From: Eubacteriaceae bacterium CHKCI004
Lineage (GTDB): Bacteria > Bacillota > Clostridia > Lachnospirales > Lachnospiraceae
Reading direction: 5' to 3'
NCBI GenBank assembly: GCA_900016875.1
Contig: FCNR01000042.1
Location: 47,213 to 111,212, forward strand
DNA: 64,000 nt
Shown here: positions 46,110 to 55,616 of the stretch, in pieces
How the letters are laid out: each line of letters begins with the position of its first letter
Position numbering within the stretch: the stretch's first letter is position 1
The notes under the pieces: generated by a model
Database searches by the model: none
What the model was told of the DNA's origin: nothing
What the model saw: only the letters and a program-made list of their open reading frames with translations
Position numbers and translations under genes: made by a program

Positions 46110-47392
46110 CTCCCCACACCTCCTCGTAGCTGCATATCATTTTCTTTGCGGAATCAATCATGGCATCCCGCATTTCCTTCGGTTCCTCCACAATAGCAGA
46201 ACTCCCATACTGCCGCAAAAAAGGCAGGAAATCTCTGACACCTCTTATGGTGTCTTCATAAATTATTTCTGAATCATCATCTAAATAGTCAATTGCCGAC
46301 GAATGTATCCTTTTTTGATGAAGTCTCTCCACTTTTTCTTTAATAAATGATTGATTCTCAAAATGTACGATTACTTTCTGAGGATTTTCCAGAGAAATAG
46401 ATAACATCTCCTCTGCAATCTGTTTATATTTCTTGTGATGATAGATTTTATTTTCTTTTTCTGTACATTTAATTCTGTCAATTGCATCGAGAGGAACAAT
46501 CACAGGTTTTGTCTCATCTTCTCCCATTAGGTACCATCGATTTTTATCTACAACATATACGATGTAAGCGACAGAGAGATTAATCTTTTTCCAGTACCCT
46601 GCATGAGTTCTGTAAGAAATGTGCAGCGCAAAGAATTTATACGGCTCCGCTAATATTTTTTCCAGACAATTCAATGTTTTTTTGTCCGATCGATTCCTTT
46701 TTCCATGTACTCTGTACCTGGGATCAGAAACCTTGTCCTCTTCCTCATCATTTCCGTACAGCAGATATTTCAGTATCAAATAGATTTCATCAAGCCCCTT
46801 TACCGGAGCTCCTTCTCTGTATAAGCTGTAACACTCACAAAAGTCAATCATATCACTTTTTACCATACGACGAAGCATAGGAAGATTCTCATCAGGATAA
46901 AGCCGGTCGGATTTGTATACTTTCTTCTTTTTAAAACTGGCGTTATTAATATCACGGTTTAAATTGCTGCTTACTTTTCTCTTTCCAGCTGATTTCTCTG
47001 AGTCTTCTTCTATCATGCGCCCTGAAGTATTGCCATAATAAAAAAAAATCAAAATCCTCTGCCAGCTCCATACGAGTTTTACCGTTTTTCTGATTATCCT
47101 GACAGAGGATCTGCTGTAGCAGAAACTTCCGTATCGTTGCGTGATCCAGCTCCTCATAACTCTGTTTTTGACTATTTTCGTTATCTTCAATTAATTCCCG
47201 GTATCCGTATTTTGTTATGATATGAAACCCTTCCCTGCGCAGGTCTTTGATATCTTCACTGAGCCGCGAAGAAGAAATACCCAGACTTTCCACAAGTTCC
47301 TCTGTTTTCATTTTTTTATGTTTTCGCAAAAGCCGGATAATCCTCTCTCTCCGTTTCGATACAGACATCTTTTCTTTTGTATTTTTTACCAT
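46093..47392 (-). pseudogene. WYL-domain regulator 2, frameshifted at a T9 tract
   Basis: The HTH half (47392 to about 47040) has RIIRLLRKHKKMKTEELVES and SRLSEDIKDLRREGF; the WYL half (about 47030 to 46093) has KKINLSVAYIVYVVDKNRWY and a C-terminal WCX part ending FLPFLRQYGSSAIVEEPKE. They are in different frames and meet at nine consecutive T on the minus strand (plus 47040-47048). Reading eight T would fuse them into one protein of about 432 residues, the normal size. This is either a phase-variable switch, transcriptional slippage, or a one-base sequencing error. The C-terminal half could also start internally. Confidence 0.75.
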
Positions 47393-47551
47393 ATCCCTAT
47401 TCTTTATTGAAATCCTCTCCCTCCCCCATAAAATTGTTCATAAAAAGTATATCACATTTTGTCTCAAATTGGATTGACTCATTATGACAAAGCGAGAATT
47501 CGTGAAAACTTCTTTAAATGGTAATCGCTTATAAGATTGGGAATTATTGCG

Positions 47552-48098
47552 CTGAAGGGAAGAAAGTTCAGATAATATTCATTTCTACAGAGTTAATTAT
47601 TAGAGCTACGAAAATGAACATTGTGTGTCAATACCCTAAATCGGATAACATTCATTTCTACTCGGATATATAATAAACATCGACAGAGAAACGTGTCAAT
47701 ACCCTAAATCGGATAATATTCATTTCTACATTGCGACAGAGTCAGAGACTGTGATAATCCGGAGATGTGTCAATACCCTAAATCGGATAATATTCATTTC
47801 TACGTTTACCGAAATGGCAAGACTTACGTTGCAAAAGGGTGTGTCAATACCCTAAATCGGATAATATTCATTTCTACCGTGATGGCTTTTGCCGAAAAAG
47901 CGGCAGAGAAAGTGTGTCAATACCCTAAATCGGATAATATTCATTTCTACCTTTTGCAGTTAATGGATCAGCTGTCTCTGATGATGAGTGTCAATACCCT
48001 AAATCGGATAATATTCATTTCTACGAAAGAGAAAAAAACAACAAGGATATTGGCCATTATTGTGTCAATACCCTAAATCGGATAACATTCATTTCTAC
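47552..48098 (-). CRISPR. CRISPR array 4: 8 repeats, 7 spacers
   Basis: 37-bp repeats start at 47552 (strongly decayed; only the CAGATAATATTCATTTCTAC end is recognisable), 47625, 47693, 47767, 47841, 47914, 47988 and 48062; spacers are 31-38 bp. Repeats 3-7 carry GATAATATTC, while repeats 2 and 8 carry GATAACATTC. The leader is on the right and it is read on the minus strand. Several spacers make one long plus-strand open frame across the array, which is not a gene. Confidence 0.97.
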
Positions 48099-48273
48099 GG
48101 TACCTCTCTGAAACCCGCATAAATAAAGGCTCTGTGAGGCCATTTTTGCATGTAATTAACTGAATATTCTGAAAACAACCTTTTTGAGGCCATTTTTTTG
48201 TTTCCTAGAATTTTACAGCTACATCTGAGATATTTTTCATTTTTATTATATTGTTCTGATCTTTTGATGTCAA
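48099..48273 (-). promoter_or_regulatory. leader and promoter of array 4
   Basis: Minus-strand TTGACA (48273-48268), 17 bp, TATAAT (48250-48245), and the duplicated GAGGCCATTTTT element (plus-strand) in the leader. The leader is nearly identical to that of array 3. Confidence 0.9.
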
Positions 48274-48437
48274 TCTATTTTTGATTTTATAAAGTAGTAC
48301 AACAGGTAATTTACTGAAATTTCTATACAATTCACAAATTCTCCTGACAGGAGGTGCATTCGCGCGAAATTGAGCAAAAAGAAATCTTTCAGGTATTTTA
48401 TGAAGAGACAAAATCATATTAGGACAGTTTAAGATAT

Positions 48438-48474
48438 CTGCGGTATTTGAGACATTTTATCAAAAATACCGCAG
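48438..48474. other. hairpin after cas6
   Basis: CTGCGGTATTT / AAATACCGCAG with a 15-nt loop, 13 bp after the cas6 stop in the direction of transcription. There is no clear T-run on the minus strand, so it may be an RNA-stabilising or weak termination hairpin. A degraded copy lies at about 44857-44891 next to array 3. Confidence 0.5.
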
Positions 48475-48486
48475 GGTGTCTTTTGC

Positions 48487-49431
48487 TTAGAAGAGACGGA
48501 ATCGTCCGAATCCAAATGTTGTATGTCTTCCAATATGTATCAATTCTCCTGCCAACAGGAGCGTCAGCTGTTCTTCAGTGAGTGTGTCAAGAAAGATTTC
48601 ACCATGGATTCCCTCCCAGCGCATTTTCTTTTCGGTGCGGCCGGAATAGCGTGGAACACGGTCTTTGTAAATCTTCTGTTCTTTTATCTCCGGAATATTC
48701 TCCAGATTCAGTTTATACTGCGGTAAATCCAGTTCCTCCAGACAGTCCAGCACATAGATTTTCCTGGCACAGGACAGGAGGATGGCTTCCATTTGAAACT
48801 GTCGTAACATTTCTCCTTTATATTTTGCGGAAAATGGCGCGCGGAAACGAATCCGTCCTTCTAATCCGTTATGTATCAATTGCTGTTTGCGGTATTTCAC
48901 ATAATCTTTTACAGTCTGAATTTTATAATTATCCATATAGATATTTCCGTTTTGATCTAAAAAAATCTCTTTTCTGGAGTTTGTTACGGAGATAATATGA
49001 AATCGGCCGCGATATTTTCCCAGGCCTTCCATTCCCAGCGCATAAAGTGCCTGCATGTACAAATTAAAGTAACAGAGCAGTTTCCCAAATAAAATAATCT
49101 GAAAATGAAAAGAATCTCCTTCATAAAACTCTTCTCTGTAATCTTCACATTCTATCACATAGCCAATACCATCGTCTTCTTTCATAAAAGAAGGAAGTTT
49201 TTTTAATGCGGGGTATAAAGCTCTCTGCGCCAGACATTCCGACCGAAAATCGCAGAAATCACATTTTCTGTCGCGGATACAATTGGCCCGAAGCATCATC
49301 TCCCCCATCCCTCCGCGCAAAGCAGAGGCTTTGTATTTAGGGAGAACGGTATCTTCCAGCACTTCTGCTGTAAAATGTAATTTAATATACCGGATATTGA
49401 GTTCATCATGTAAGCATTGCATTTTTACCAT
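48487..49431 (-). CDS. cas6: Cas6 pre-crRNA endoribonuclease
   Basis: 314 residues, RAMP superfamily. The ending HIGRHTTFGFGRFRLF is the glycine-rich loop of Cas6, and the N-terminal half has a cysteine cluster CIRDRKCDFCDFRSEC that may bind zinc, as seen in the longer Cas6 group with PF10040-like domains. It would cut at the base of the repeat hairpin. The start (49431 or 49422) overlaps the stop of the upstream RAMP gene. It is the last gene of the effector operon. Confidence 0.88.
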   Translation of the reverse strand: MVKMQCLHDELNIRYIKLHFTAEVLEDTVLPKYKASALRGGMGEMMLRANCIRDRKCDFCDFRSECLAQRALYPALKKLPSFMKEDDGIGYVIECEDYREEFYEGDSFHFQIILFGKLLCYFNLYMQALYALGMEGLGKYRGRFHIISVTNSRKEIFLDQNGNIYMDNYKIQTVKDYVKYRKQQLIHNGLEGRIRFRAPFSAKYKGEMLRQFQMEAILLSCARKIYVLDCLEELDLPQYKLNLENIPEIKEQKIYKDRVPRYSGRTEKKMRWEGIHGEIFLDTLTEEQLTLLLAGELIHIGRHTTFGFGRFRLF

Positions 49432-51563
49432 CTCTTTTTCCCGTAATTATTTCTACCGCCTCTGTTGCCAGTATTTCTGCCGCTGCTGCCAGAAGTATTC
49501 TTGTTGCCGCCGTTCTTTGTTTCAAAAACTTTTTTCAAGCCTTCCACTTCCTTTGTTTCAGGCTCCATCGGCTTAAGATATTCTTTAAAAAGCATATTTT
49601 TTCTGGATGCCGGCATATTGGTACTTACATTTTTGCGTTCATTTTTATTATATCGATACCCTGTATGATTCTTCGAAAACCAGTCAAAAATATCTCCATC
49701 TTTTTGTGTTCTTGGATAAGAGATTTTCTTTTTCCCTGACTGTAAATAGTTTTTTAAATAATCGAACTCTGTCATGATAGCAAAATTCGATATAATTTTG
49801 TTATTTGCCAAAGTGCATGCCATATCCGGGACATAGGGCTCTTCTGTCATGGATATACCTTTATTTTCATCTATCGTAAACTTTCGGAGAAGAACATTGT
49901 CTATATGCATGGCGACGCTTCCCAGTCCCAGGGGCTTTGCCGCTCCCAGCTTGTAACCATGCTGTTTCTCTTCTAGACTGATATTAGAATTTTCTCCGGC
50001 ATTGATAAGATAACAGAGCGTATTCAACTCCTCTTCACTGATGTTGTGAAAGTAAATTTTACCCTGAAATGTGATTCCAGATCTTACAGGGCGTATGGTC
50101 TTATTCAGATTACTGATCTCTCCTCTGCAGTTTTCCAAAGAAAAATCAGGGTGATGCCAGTAAAATTTACGGCCGTTAAGTTCCATCGTATTACTATGTA
50201 TATTTCCATACTGATCTACATAATATTCGTATGTCCAGAATACTGCTCTTTCATCAGGCTTTTTGATATAAAATTCCGGGTTAAACTTTGGAGTGGACAA
50301 AGGCTGTAAAGTAATTGGCTCTTTATCAAAACAGTTCTCCGGATTTTTTTCCACACATTCCAAATCCGTCACACGGATTCTGGATGCAACCCCTCCCTGA
50401 TTTTCTTTGCCTAATGTACCAAATAATGCGCAGGCCGGACAGAGACTGCCAGCTTTTTCGCAGGATTTGTAGCCCTTTGCCATATCAGATATTTTTCGAG
50501 TATATACTTCTCTGGTAATACATGCTGGAGCAAGCATCAATTCATCGCTTTCTTCTTCTTTATAGTGAATCTTACTGTAATAGACTGGAAAATACTGCTC
50601 TCCTTTTCCTTTCTTAAAATTTTCGTATTCTATCCTATATTCATTATATTCACTCTGTCCATTTTGCTTATATATAGATAATACTGCGTCAAGACGGCTT
50701 GTCAGAAATTTCTCATTAAATTTCCTAAACACCCGTATAGGCTCATTAGCTTGATTGTAAGACAGACAAAACACATGGAGACAGTGCTTGTTTTGTTTGG
50801 AAAAGCCTTCTCCGTTTTTTTCCTTCATCAAAGGTCCCGCTTCTCCTTTGATAATATAACCAATTTTTCCTGAAACTTCAACAGATGTTTCACTAACCTT
50901 TTTTATATTCTTCGCCAGAGGTTTTCCTTTTTCCCGAGGGGTATAATGAAATTCTACTTTTGAACCTTCTGGAAGCTGGTCCTGTCTGTAACATAGTCTT
51001 CCCCAGATTTCTTTATATTTTACCGAACCCTTCTGATCTGACCATGCCATAGCCTTCGTCTCATCCTCCAGTGTGTTCGCGCCTTTTGTGCGGGCCAGAC
51101 AATCTTCTGCTTTATAAAGTTCATAGGTCACTCCGTCACTGACTTCATTTCTTTTTAAAAGCCCTGCCTGAAACTTTTCCTGTGTTCTTTTACTGAGAAT
51201 CTTCTCATCATCTACCGCCGACATGCAGGAATCGGTCAAGATTTCATAGTTACTGCGGAGCATTCCCCGCATCTCGCTTCCCGGGATTACGGGCTGGGGC
51301 AATTCATTTTTTACAGAACCTTTTCCTTTCATGGAAGATAAATCTTTGTATGAGAAAAAGTCATAGGATTTATGGCCTTTCACGTTTTTGTCCTTATCAA
51401 AGGCATCTTCATTACTGGTATTTGGTATAAACAGCGGCGTTTTCGTCAGCAGAGAATACGAGATCACACCGGACAGACCTTTTTTTTGTTCAGGTTCTTT
51501 TGCTTTTTTGCCGCCGCTTCCCAGGGGTATAAAATTATACGGATTAATAAATGCATATGCCAT
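49425..51563 (-). CDS. RAMP (Cas7-like) protein, TIGR03986 type
   Basis: The 712-residue protein contains PQPVIPGSEMRGMLRSNYEI (RAMP glycine-rich entry loop), CEKAGSLCPACALFGTLG (Cys cluster typical of this group), AKPLGLGSVAMHI and a C-terminal Gly/Asn/Arg-rich tail (last about 25 residues). It is a backbone or terminal subunit of the III-D-type crRNA complex. The Gly/Arg/Asn tail may bind RNA. It is co-translated with cas6 downstream and follows the Csx19-like gene by 1 bp. Confidence 0.85.
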   Translation of the reverse strand: MAYAFINPYNFIPLGSGGKKAKEPEQKKGLSGVISYSLLTKTPLFIPNTSNEDAFDKDKNVKGHKSYDFFSYKDLSSMKGKGSVKNELPQPVIPGSEMRGMLRSNYEILTDSCMSAVDDEKILSKRTQEKFQAGLLKRNEVSDGVTYELYKAEDCLARTKGANTLEDETKAMAWSDQKGSVKYKEIWGRLCYRQDQLPEGSKVEFHYTPREKGKPLAKNIKKVSETSVEVSGKIGYIIKGEAGPLMKEKNGEGFSKQNKHCLHVFCLSYNQANEPIRVFRKFNEKFLTSRLDAVLSIYKQNGQSEYNEYRIEYENFKKGKGEQYFPVYYSKIHYKEEESDELMLAPACITREVYTRKISDMAKGYKSCEKAGSLCPACALFGTLGKENQGGVASRIRVTDLECVEKNPENCFDKEPITLQPLSTPKFNPEFYIKKPDERAVFWTYEYYVDQYGNIHSNTMELNGRKFYWHHPDFSLENCRGEISNLNKTIRPVRSGITFQGKIYFHNISEEELNTLCYLINAGENSNISLEEKQHGYKLGAAKPLGLGSVAMHIDNVLLRKFTIDENKGISMTEEPYVPDMACTLANNKIISNFAIMTEFDYLKNYLQSGKKKISYPRTQKDGDIFDWFSKNHTGYRYNKNERKNVSTNMPASRKNMLFKEYLKPMEPETKEVEGLKKVFETKNGGNKNTSGSSGRNTGNRGGRNNYGKKRW

Positions 51564-51564
51564 C

Positions 51565-52014
51565 TCATTTTCCTCCCATCTGCAGGCGGTAATTGTCTAC
51601 GTACGCCATGCCGTTTTTTCCATAGCTGATGTGATTCAGCACTGTAATTACTTCCGACTTAGTATTACCGGATGTCTGTTCTTCCGATAAATTCTTCTGA
51701 AACAATTTTACCCTTTCTTTATAGATACTGGCTTTATCCGCCTCCGAAAAATCTGCAATTGTCTCTATTTGATACTCGTCTTTTGTAGATGCCTCTGTAT
51801 TATTATCTTTAAAACGTTTGCTTCTGGTAAGAATAGCGCGGTATTCTTTATCCCTGTCAAAGAGATGCAACTCCAACAGCTTTTCATTTTGTAACAGTTC
51901 TTCTATTTCAGAAAAACTGTCATATGGCTGAAAATATACTTTTTTCCTTGTATATGCCAGAAGCTGACCAGATTCCGGCGCTTCATGTCTTCTTTTTAAA
52001 TTCGTAAACGTCAT
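51565..52014 (-). CDS. Csx19-like (TIGR03984-type) type III-D subunit
   Basis: 149 residues: GQLLAYTRKKVYFQPYD, then LLELHLFDRDKEYRAILTRS, a short acidic linker, and SEVITVLNHISYGKNGMAYV. The length, position between the double Cas7 and TIGR03986-type genes, and the LHLFDxxxEYR pattern fit Csx19. Its role is probably structural, perhaps a small subunit. Assignment rests partly on position. Confidence 0.65.
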   Translation of the reverse strand: MTFTNLKRRHEAPESGQLLAYTRKKVYFQPYDSFSEIEELLQNEKLLELHLFDRDKEYRAILTRSKRFKDNNTEASTKDEYQIETIADFSEADKASIYKERVKLFQKNLSEEQTSGNTKSEVITVLNHISYGKNGMAYVDNYRLQMGGK

Positions 52015-52017
52015 TCT

Positions 52018-53394
52018 CTACATCTCCTTCCATACGAGTTCCTGCAATTTCTGCTGCGCCTCTTTCCATATATCTTTCTCATTGGCAGCAGAAAGCGTCG
52101 GTTCACCTGCCAGAGTAAAGATACCTCTTCCGATGGATGTCTGACCGCCCACTGCCAGGTAGCCTTTTGTGATGTCCTGCACGACCAGCTGCAGAATGGC
52201 AAGCAAAGCCAGCGCATATTTTCGATTCTCTGTTTCATTTTTCCTTCCTGCACGAATCATAATCTCCAGTGTGGTTTCACCGCCGCAGTGCATGATTTCC
52301 GAATACAGAGCACTTTCAATGGTCGATGAATCAAAACGGTTAATTTTATTTCTGGTCATCGGCACATCTTCGCCGCCTTCCAGAACGCTTTCCCCAATTA
52401 TCACCATGGATTGTCTGGCCGAAGGTTCTTCTTCTTTTGACTCTCCGCTCACATCCACATACCCAAACCAACATTGAAGCAGTTCCCGGATTTTTGCACT
52501 GCTGCATCCAATCTGACTGAGGATATCCCGGATATCAGCTCGAATGGCTCCATTCCAGCTTGTTCCGGGAATGACTGGCCTGACGGAATGTTCCGGGTCG
52601 GCTGGATTCATATGGCACGTAATATGTTCATAATCTGCCTTATCTGGTTGGGCAGAGTAACGACGGATACTGATTCCGCCGGTCAGGCGAAGAGGAATGC
52701 TATATCGGATATATTCCGGTGTGTCGATGGTATTGTTATGATTATTCAGCCATGATACGCAGTCTTCGCACTCAGAACAGGCGGAAGCGTCATGACCGTT
52801 TTTACAGAAAGTAATCCATTCTTCTACGTTCTTTGCTTCAAAAATATTTTGCCATATTTTTTCAACCCGTAGTCTGCCGAATCCCCGGTTCTTATTTCCC
52901 CCCAGCCGAATCTCACCGGTATTGATTCCCTGAATAATGGCGGCAAATTCTTCCTCCGGATTTCTTTTTAAGTCATCTTTCAGATCATTCTCCCGAAGGA
53001 TATACTCCACATAAAGCTTTCCTCCTGCGCCTGTCTCGATGATTTCCATGTCAAATTTATTTTCCACAGTCTTGTTCTCGCTAAGCTGCACGCCGTCGCG
53101 GACGGATACGATTGGCTTTGAATCAAAATACACATCTGAGATATGAATGGAGCTCATGGCTCCTTTTTCTCCATCTGCATAGCCGAAAAAACCTTCTGTA
53201 TTCTTTTTTTCCTCCAGATAGCAGCGGAAAGCGCCTGCCAGAGAGGTTCCCGGAATAAAAAGCTCTCCCTTTCCGTTTCGCAGTACATCCATATCAGTAT
53301 TTTCACTGTTCCCTCCGGACAAAGCAAGAGGTGACTGGAGGGACAACTGTGCCACATAATAAATTCTTTTTACGATTACATTTTCTCTTGCCAT
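52018..53394 (-). CDS. double Cas7 (fused Csm3-like RAMP protein)
   Basis: 458 residues holding two Cas7 modules. Module 1: ENTDMDVLRNGKG, with Asp34 at the position of the Csm3 RNA-cutting Asp, and IPGTSLAGAFR, ending RLGGNKNRGFGRLRV. Module 2: IPGTSWNGAIRADIRDI and GYLAVGGQTSIGRGIF; between them a Cys-rich insert CKNGHDASACSECEDC. It forms two adjacent backbone segments and would cut target RNA at 6-nt steps. Its start codon overlaps the Csx10-like stop (TAATG). Confidence 0.88.
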   Translation of the reverse strand: MARENVIVKRIYYVAQLSLQSPLALSGGNSENTDMDVLRNGKGELFIPGTSLAGAFRCYLEEKKNTEGFFGYADGEKGAMSSIHISDVYFDSKPIVSVRDGVQLSENKTVENKFDMEIIETGAGGKLYVEYILRENDLKDDLKRNPEEEFAAIIQGINTGEIRLGGNKNRGFGRLRVEKIWQNIFEAKNVEEWITFCKNGHDASACSECEDCVSWLNNHNNTIDTPEYIRYSIPLRLTGGISIRRYSAQPDKADYEHITCHMNPADPEHSVRPVIPGTSWNGAIRADIRDILSQIGCSSAKIRELLQCWFGYVDVSGESKEEEPSARQSMVIIGESVLEGGEDVPMTRNKINRFDSSTIESALYSEIMHCGGETTLEIMIRAGRKNETENRKYALALLAILQLVVQDITKGYLAVGGQTSIGRGIFTLAGEPTLSAANEKDIWKEAQQKLQELVWKEM

Positions 53395-55616
53395 TAATGA
53401 TTCCCCTCCTTATTCTCCTGTTCCGGTTGCCGAAGTATATATTTCAGCTGTGTCAGATAGCTTTCCAGATACATTTTCTGCACTTCGTCTTCATCAGGAT
53501 TAAAGTTTATAACGTGGTATTTGGCACAAAAACTATCAACGATAGATTTCGTTTCCTCTTTCACCGTTTCCAGAATTTTATTTGCGTAGTTTAATTTTTT
53601 CTGTTTCGTTTCCGCACTTTTCCCATATCGTTTCGTGCAGTTTCCCTGAATACTTGTGAATTTATCGTTTTCCCGACACATCTGCAGCATATTGCTGACA
53701 ATCGGACGAATCTCCAAGTTGATTTTTATACTGTTGCTTTGCGCGGATTCTACCGCTTTATATCGTACAAAGGTATTGAACATATCCTTACAGAGATCTT
53801 TTACAAACTGCGCTTCTTCAAAATTTACACAACTGTCCGAATCCGTCTGTCTTTTATCCATGTAAATATCAGAAAGCCCTTTCGGCTTTCTTCCGTTATC
53901 ATGGATGATGTGGACTGTAGCTTCCCCAAAGCCTTCCGTTACCCGTTCGCCCAGAAACAGTGGAGACGAGAAAGTTATCTTTGTTTCTTTTTTTAAAGAA
54001 AACTTCAGGACCGTCCCTTTGTCAAAGGCAGTGACAATTGGTTTCGGCCTGTCCCACTGGGTATTATAACCGCCAACCGTAGTATAACGCACAAAGCGCT
54101 GTACTTCAGCTCCTTTTTCAGCTTGTTCCGTAATACCAAGCACTTCTATGATTTCCCGAATCAGGTCTTCGGTATCCGTGGAATAAAAAGCCCGGTCATT
54201 GTAAATGATAGCCGGCGCTTCCAGTTTTACATAAAAATTTTTAACGCTTTCTGTTCTGCTGTCTTCCTTATTGCGAAATCCTGTAATACGCAGGCGGATT
54301 TTTCCGTATTCTGAAGAGCGCGAATAACCAATATAGTAGATTGCTTTTTGTGACAGGATATTATATATTTTCTTAATCTGATCTGCCGAACCGCAAAAAT
54401 ACCCTTGCATGGTCTGTCCGGCCTCTATGGAAGACATCTGATAAAACTGACTGTCTCCACTTTGTTCTTCTCTGGCACGGCCGATTCCCTTATCCTCCGG
54501 GCGACGGTGATGGTAGCGTTCCTCAATCTTTACACTCTTCTTATGGAGTTTGTCATTTTCATCCATATAACCATAGCAATGTTTCATCATATTCAACTGC
54601 AAATGTTTCTCTCTCACGCAGTCCGGATCAGGATAGAGCTTATTTACATAATGAGCACTGTCATTTTTTACTGCGTAGATGACAGAAGGAATCTCTGTAT
54701 ATCGTATGCCGTCTTCTGCTTGAAAAAAAAAGGAACAAAACAGTTCTGCCTTATCCATCATCGACAGAAAGTCCTCGATTTGTCCTTCATTTTGTTTTTT
54801 GTCTTGTTTTTTGTCTTCTCCAATCACCAGTCCCAGAAGCTTACTTCCCTCGATATAATCAAGGCTGCGGGATTCTCCCCCGCTGACACTTTTACAAATC
54901 ACCGGTTCTTCCAGATATAATTCATAGTCTAAAATAGTGGCACCTTCTTTGTATGGCACATGAGAAGGCGATAATATCTTACTATCCTCATTTTCAGAAT
55001 CATTATTTGGGTTCGGTCCTGGCTTCTCCATCGTTTCCAGAGTCACGCGAATCTGCCCCAAACCCCGGGTTCTGGCTATACCCATTTCTGTCAGGATAGC
55101 ACAGCATTTCTCCAATACATTTTTAAATGTTTCCTCCCTTTCTCCGCCGCGAATCTGTACTTCGGCATAAAATACGCACCCTTTATTTACCACCCGCATA
55201 GCGCGAAGTGACGTATCATCCGCCACTCCCGTCTCATAATTCAGGCTGGTCTGCACCCGAAGATATGAAAAATGCCTGAGGATATTCTGAGCATGGAAAA
55301 GGGAGCTCCCTTTATGTTCCATGGCCAGTGCTTTCATCTGTTCATAATTCTGTAGACAGGCGTCGCCAATACGGACTGCCGCCTGATGTTCGGCACTTCC
55401 CGCATGGCCGAACATACTTTTCCATGGAATATCCATTCCCCAGTCTGAAAGCTCTATACCACACTCCCGCAGACATCCCCGGATTCTTTTAGCCGGAATA
55501 TACGGAAATCCCCAGGAATCATAACAGACATCGATATCCACACTGCTGTTATAGACGCCTCCATCGGACACGCATAAATCACTTAATAGTTCTATTTTGA
55601 ATCGATATTTACTCAT
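53394..55616 (-). CDS. Cas7-Csx10-like fusion RAMP protein
   Basis: 740 residues. The N-terminal RAMP module (1-220) has VDIDVCYDSWGFPYIPAKRI and ARTRGLGQIRV. The middle and C-terminal parts look Csx10/Cas5-like (SRSLDYIEGSKLLGLVIG, EIPSVIYAVKND, YIGYSRSSEYGKIRLRI, FGEATVHII). The III-D group often has fused RAMPs. Near residue 300 the reading frame FFFQAEDGIR comes from an Illumina adapter (see 54702-54731), so a short stretch of protein is probably wrong, although the frame stays open. Confidence 0.8.
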   Translation of the reverse strand: MSKYRFKIELLSDLCVSDGGVYNSSVDIDVCYDSWGFPYIPAKRIRGCLRECGIELSDWGMDIPWKSMFGHAGSAEHQAAVRIGDACLQNYEQMKALAMEHKGSSLFHAQNILRHFSYLRVQTSLNYETGVADDTSLRAMRVVNKGCVFYAEVQIRGGEREETFKNVLEKCCAILTEMGIARTRGLGQIRVTLETMEKPGPNPNNDSENEDSKILSPSHVPYKEGATILDYELYLEEPVICKSVSGGESRSLDYIEGSKLLGLVIGEDKKQDKKQNEGQIEDFLSMMDKAELFCSFFFQAEDGIRYTEIPSVIYAVKNDSAHYVNKLYPDPDCVREKHLQLNMMKHCYGYMDENDKLHKKSVKIEERYHHRRPEDKGIGRAREEQSGDSQFYQMSSIEAGQTMQGYFCGSADQIKKIYNILSQKAIYYIGYSRSSEYGKIRLRITGFRNKEDSRTESVKNFYVKLEAPAIIYNDRAFYSTDTEDLIREIIEVLGITEQAEKGAEVQRFVRYTTVGGYNTQWDRPKPIVTAFDKGTVLKFSLKKETKITFSSPLFLGERVTEGFGEATVHIIHDNGRKPKGLSDIYMDKRQTDSDSCVNFEEAQFVKDLCKDMFNTFVRYKAVESAQSNSIKINLEIRPIVSNMLQMCRENDKFTSIQGNCTKRYGKSAETKQKKLNYANKILETVKEETKSIVDSFCAKYHVINFNPDEDEVQKMYLESYLTQLKYILRQPEQENKEGNH
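54702..54731. other. Illumina P7 adapter match plus poly-A (likely assembly artefact)
   Basis: Plus-strand 54702-54722 equals the 21-nt TCGTATGCCGTCTTCTGCTTG-type P7/small-RNA adapter complement, followed by nine A at 54723-54731, the usual signature of read-through past the adapter. It lies inside the Csx10-like gene. A chance match of this length is negligible. Confidence 0.9.

Noticed and set aside
47765..48076. Plus-strand open frame of 103 codons across array 4 (and a similar one at 57813-58115 across array 5)
   Set aside because: It consists of repeats and spacers of CRISPR arrays; the frame stays open because repeats are 37 bp and spacers are mRNA-sense. No ribosome binding site fits.
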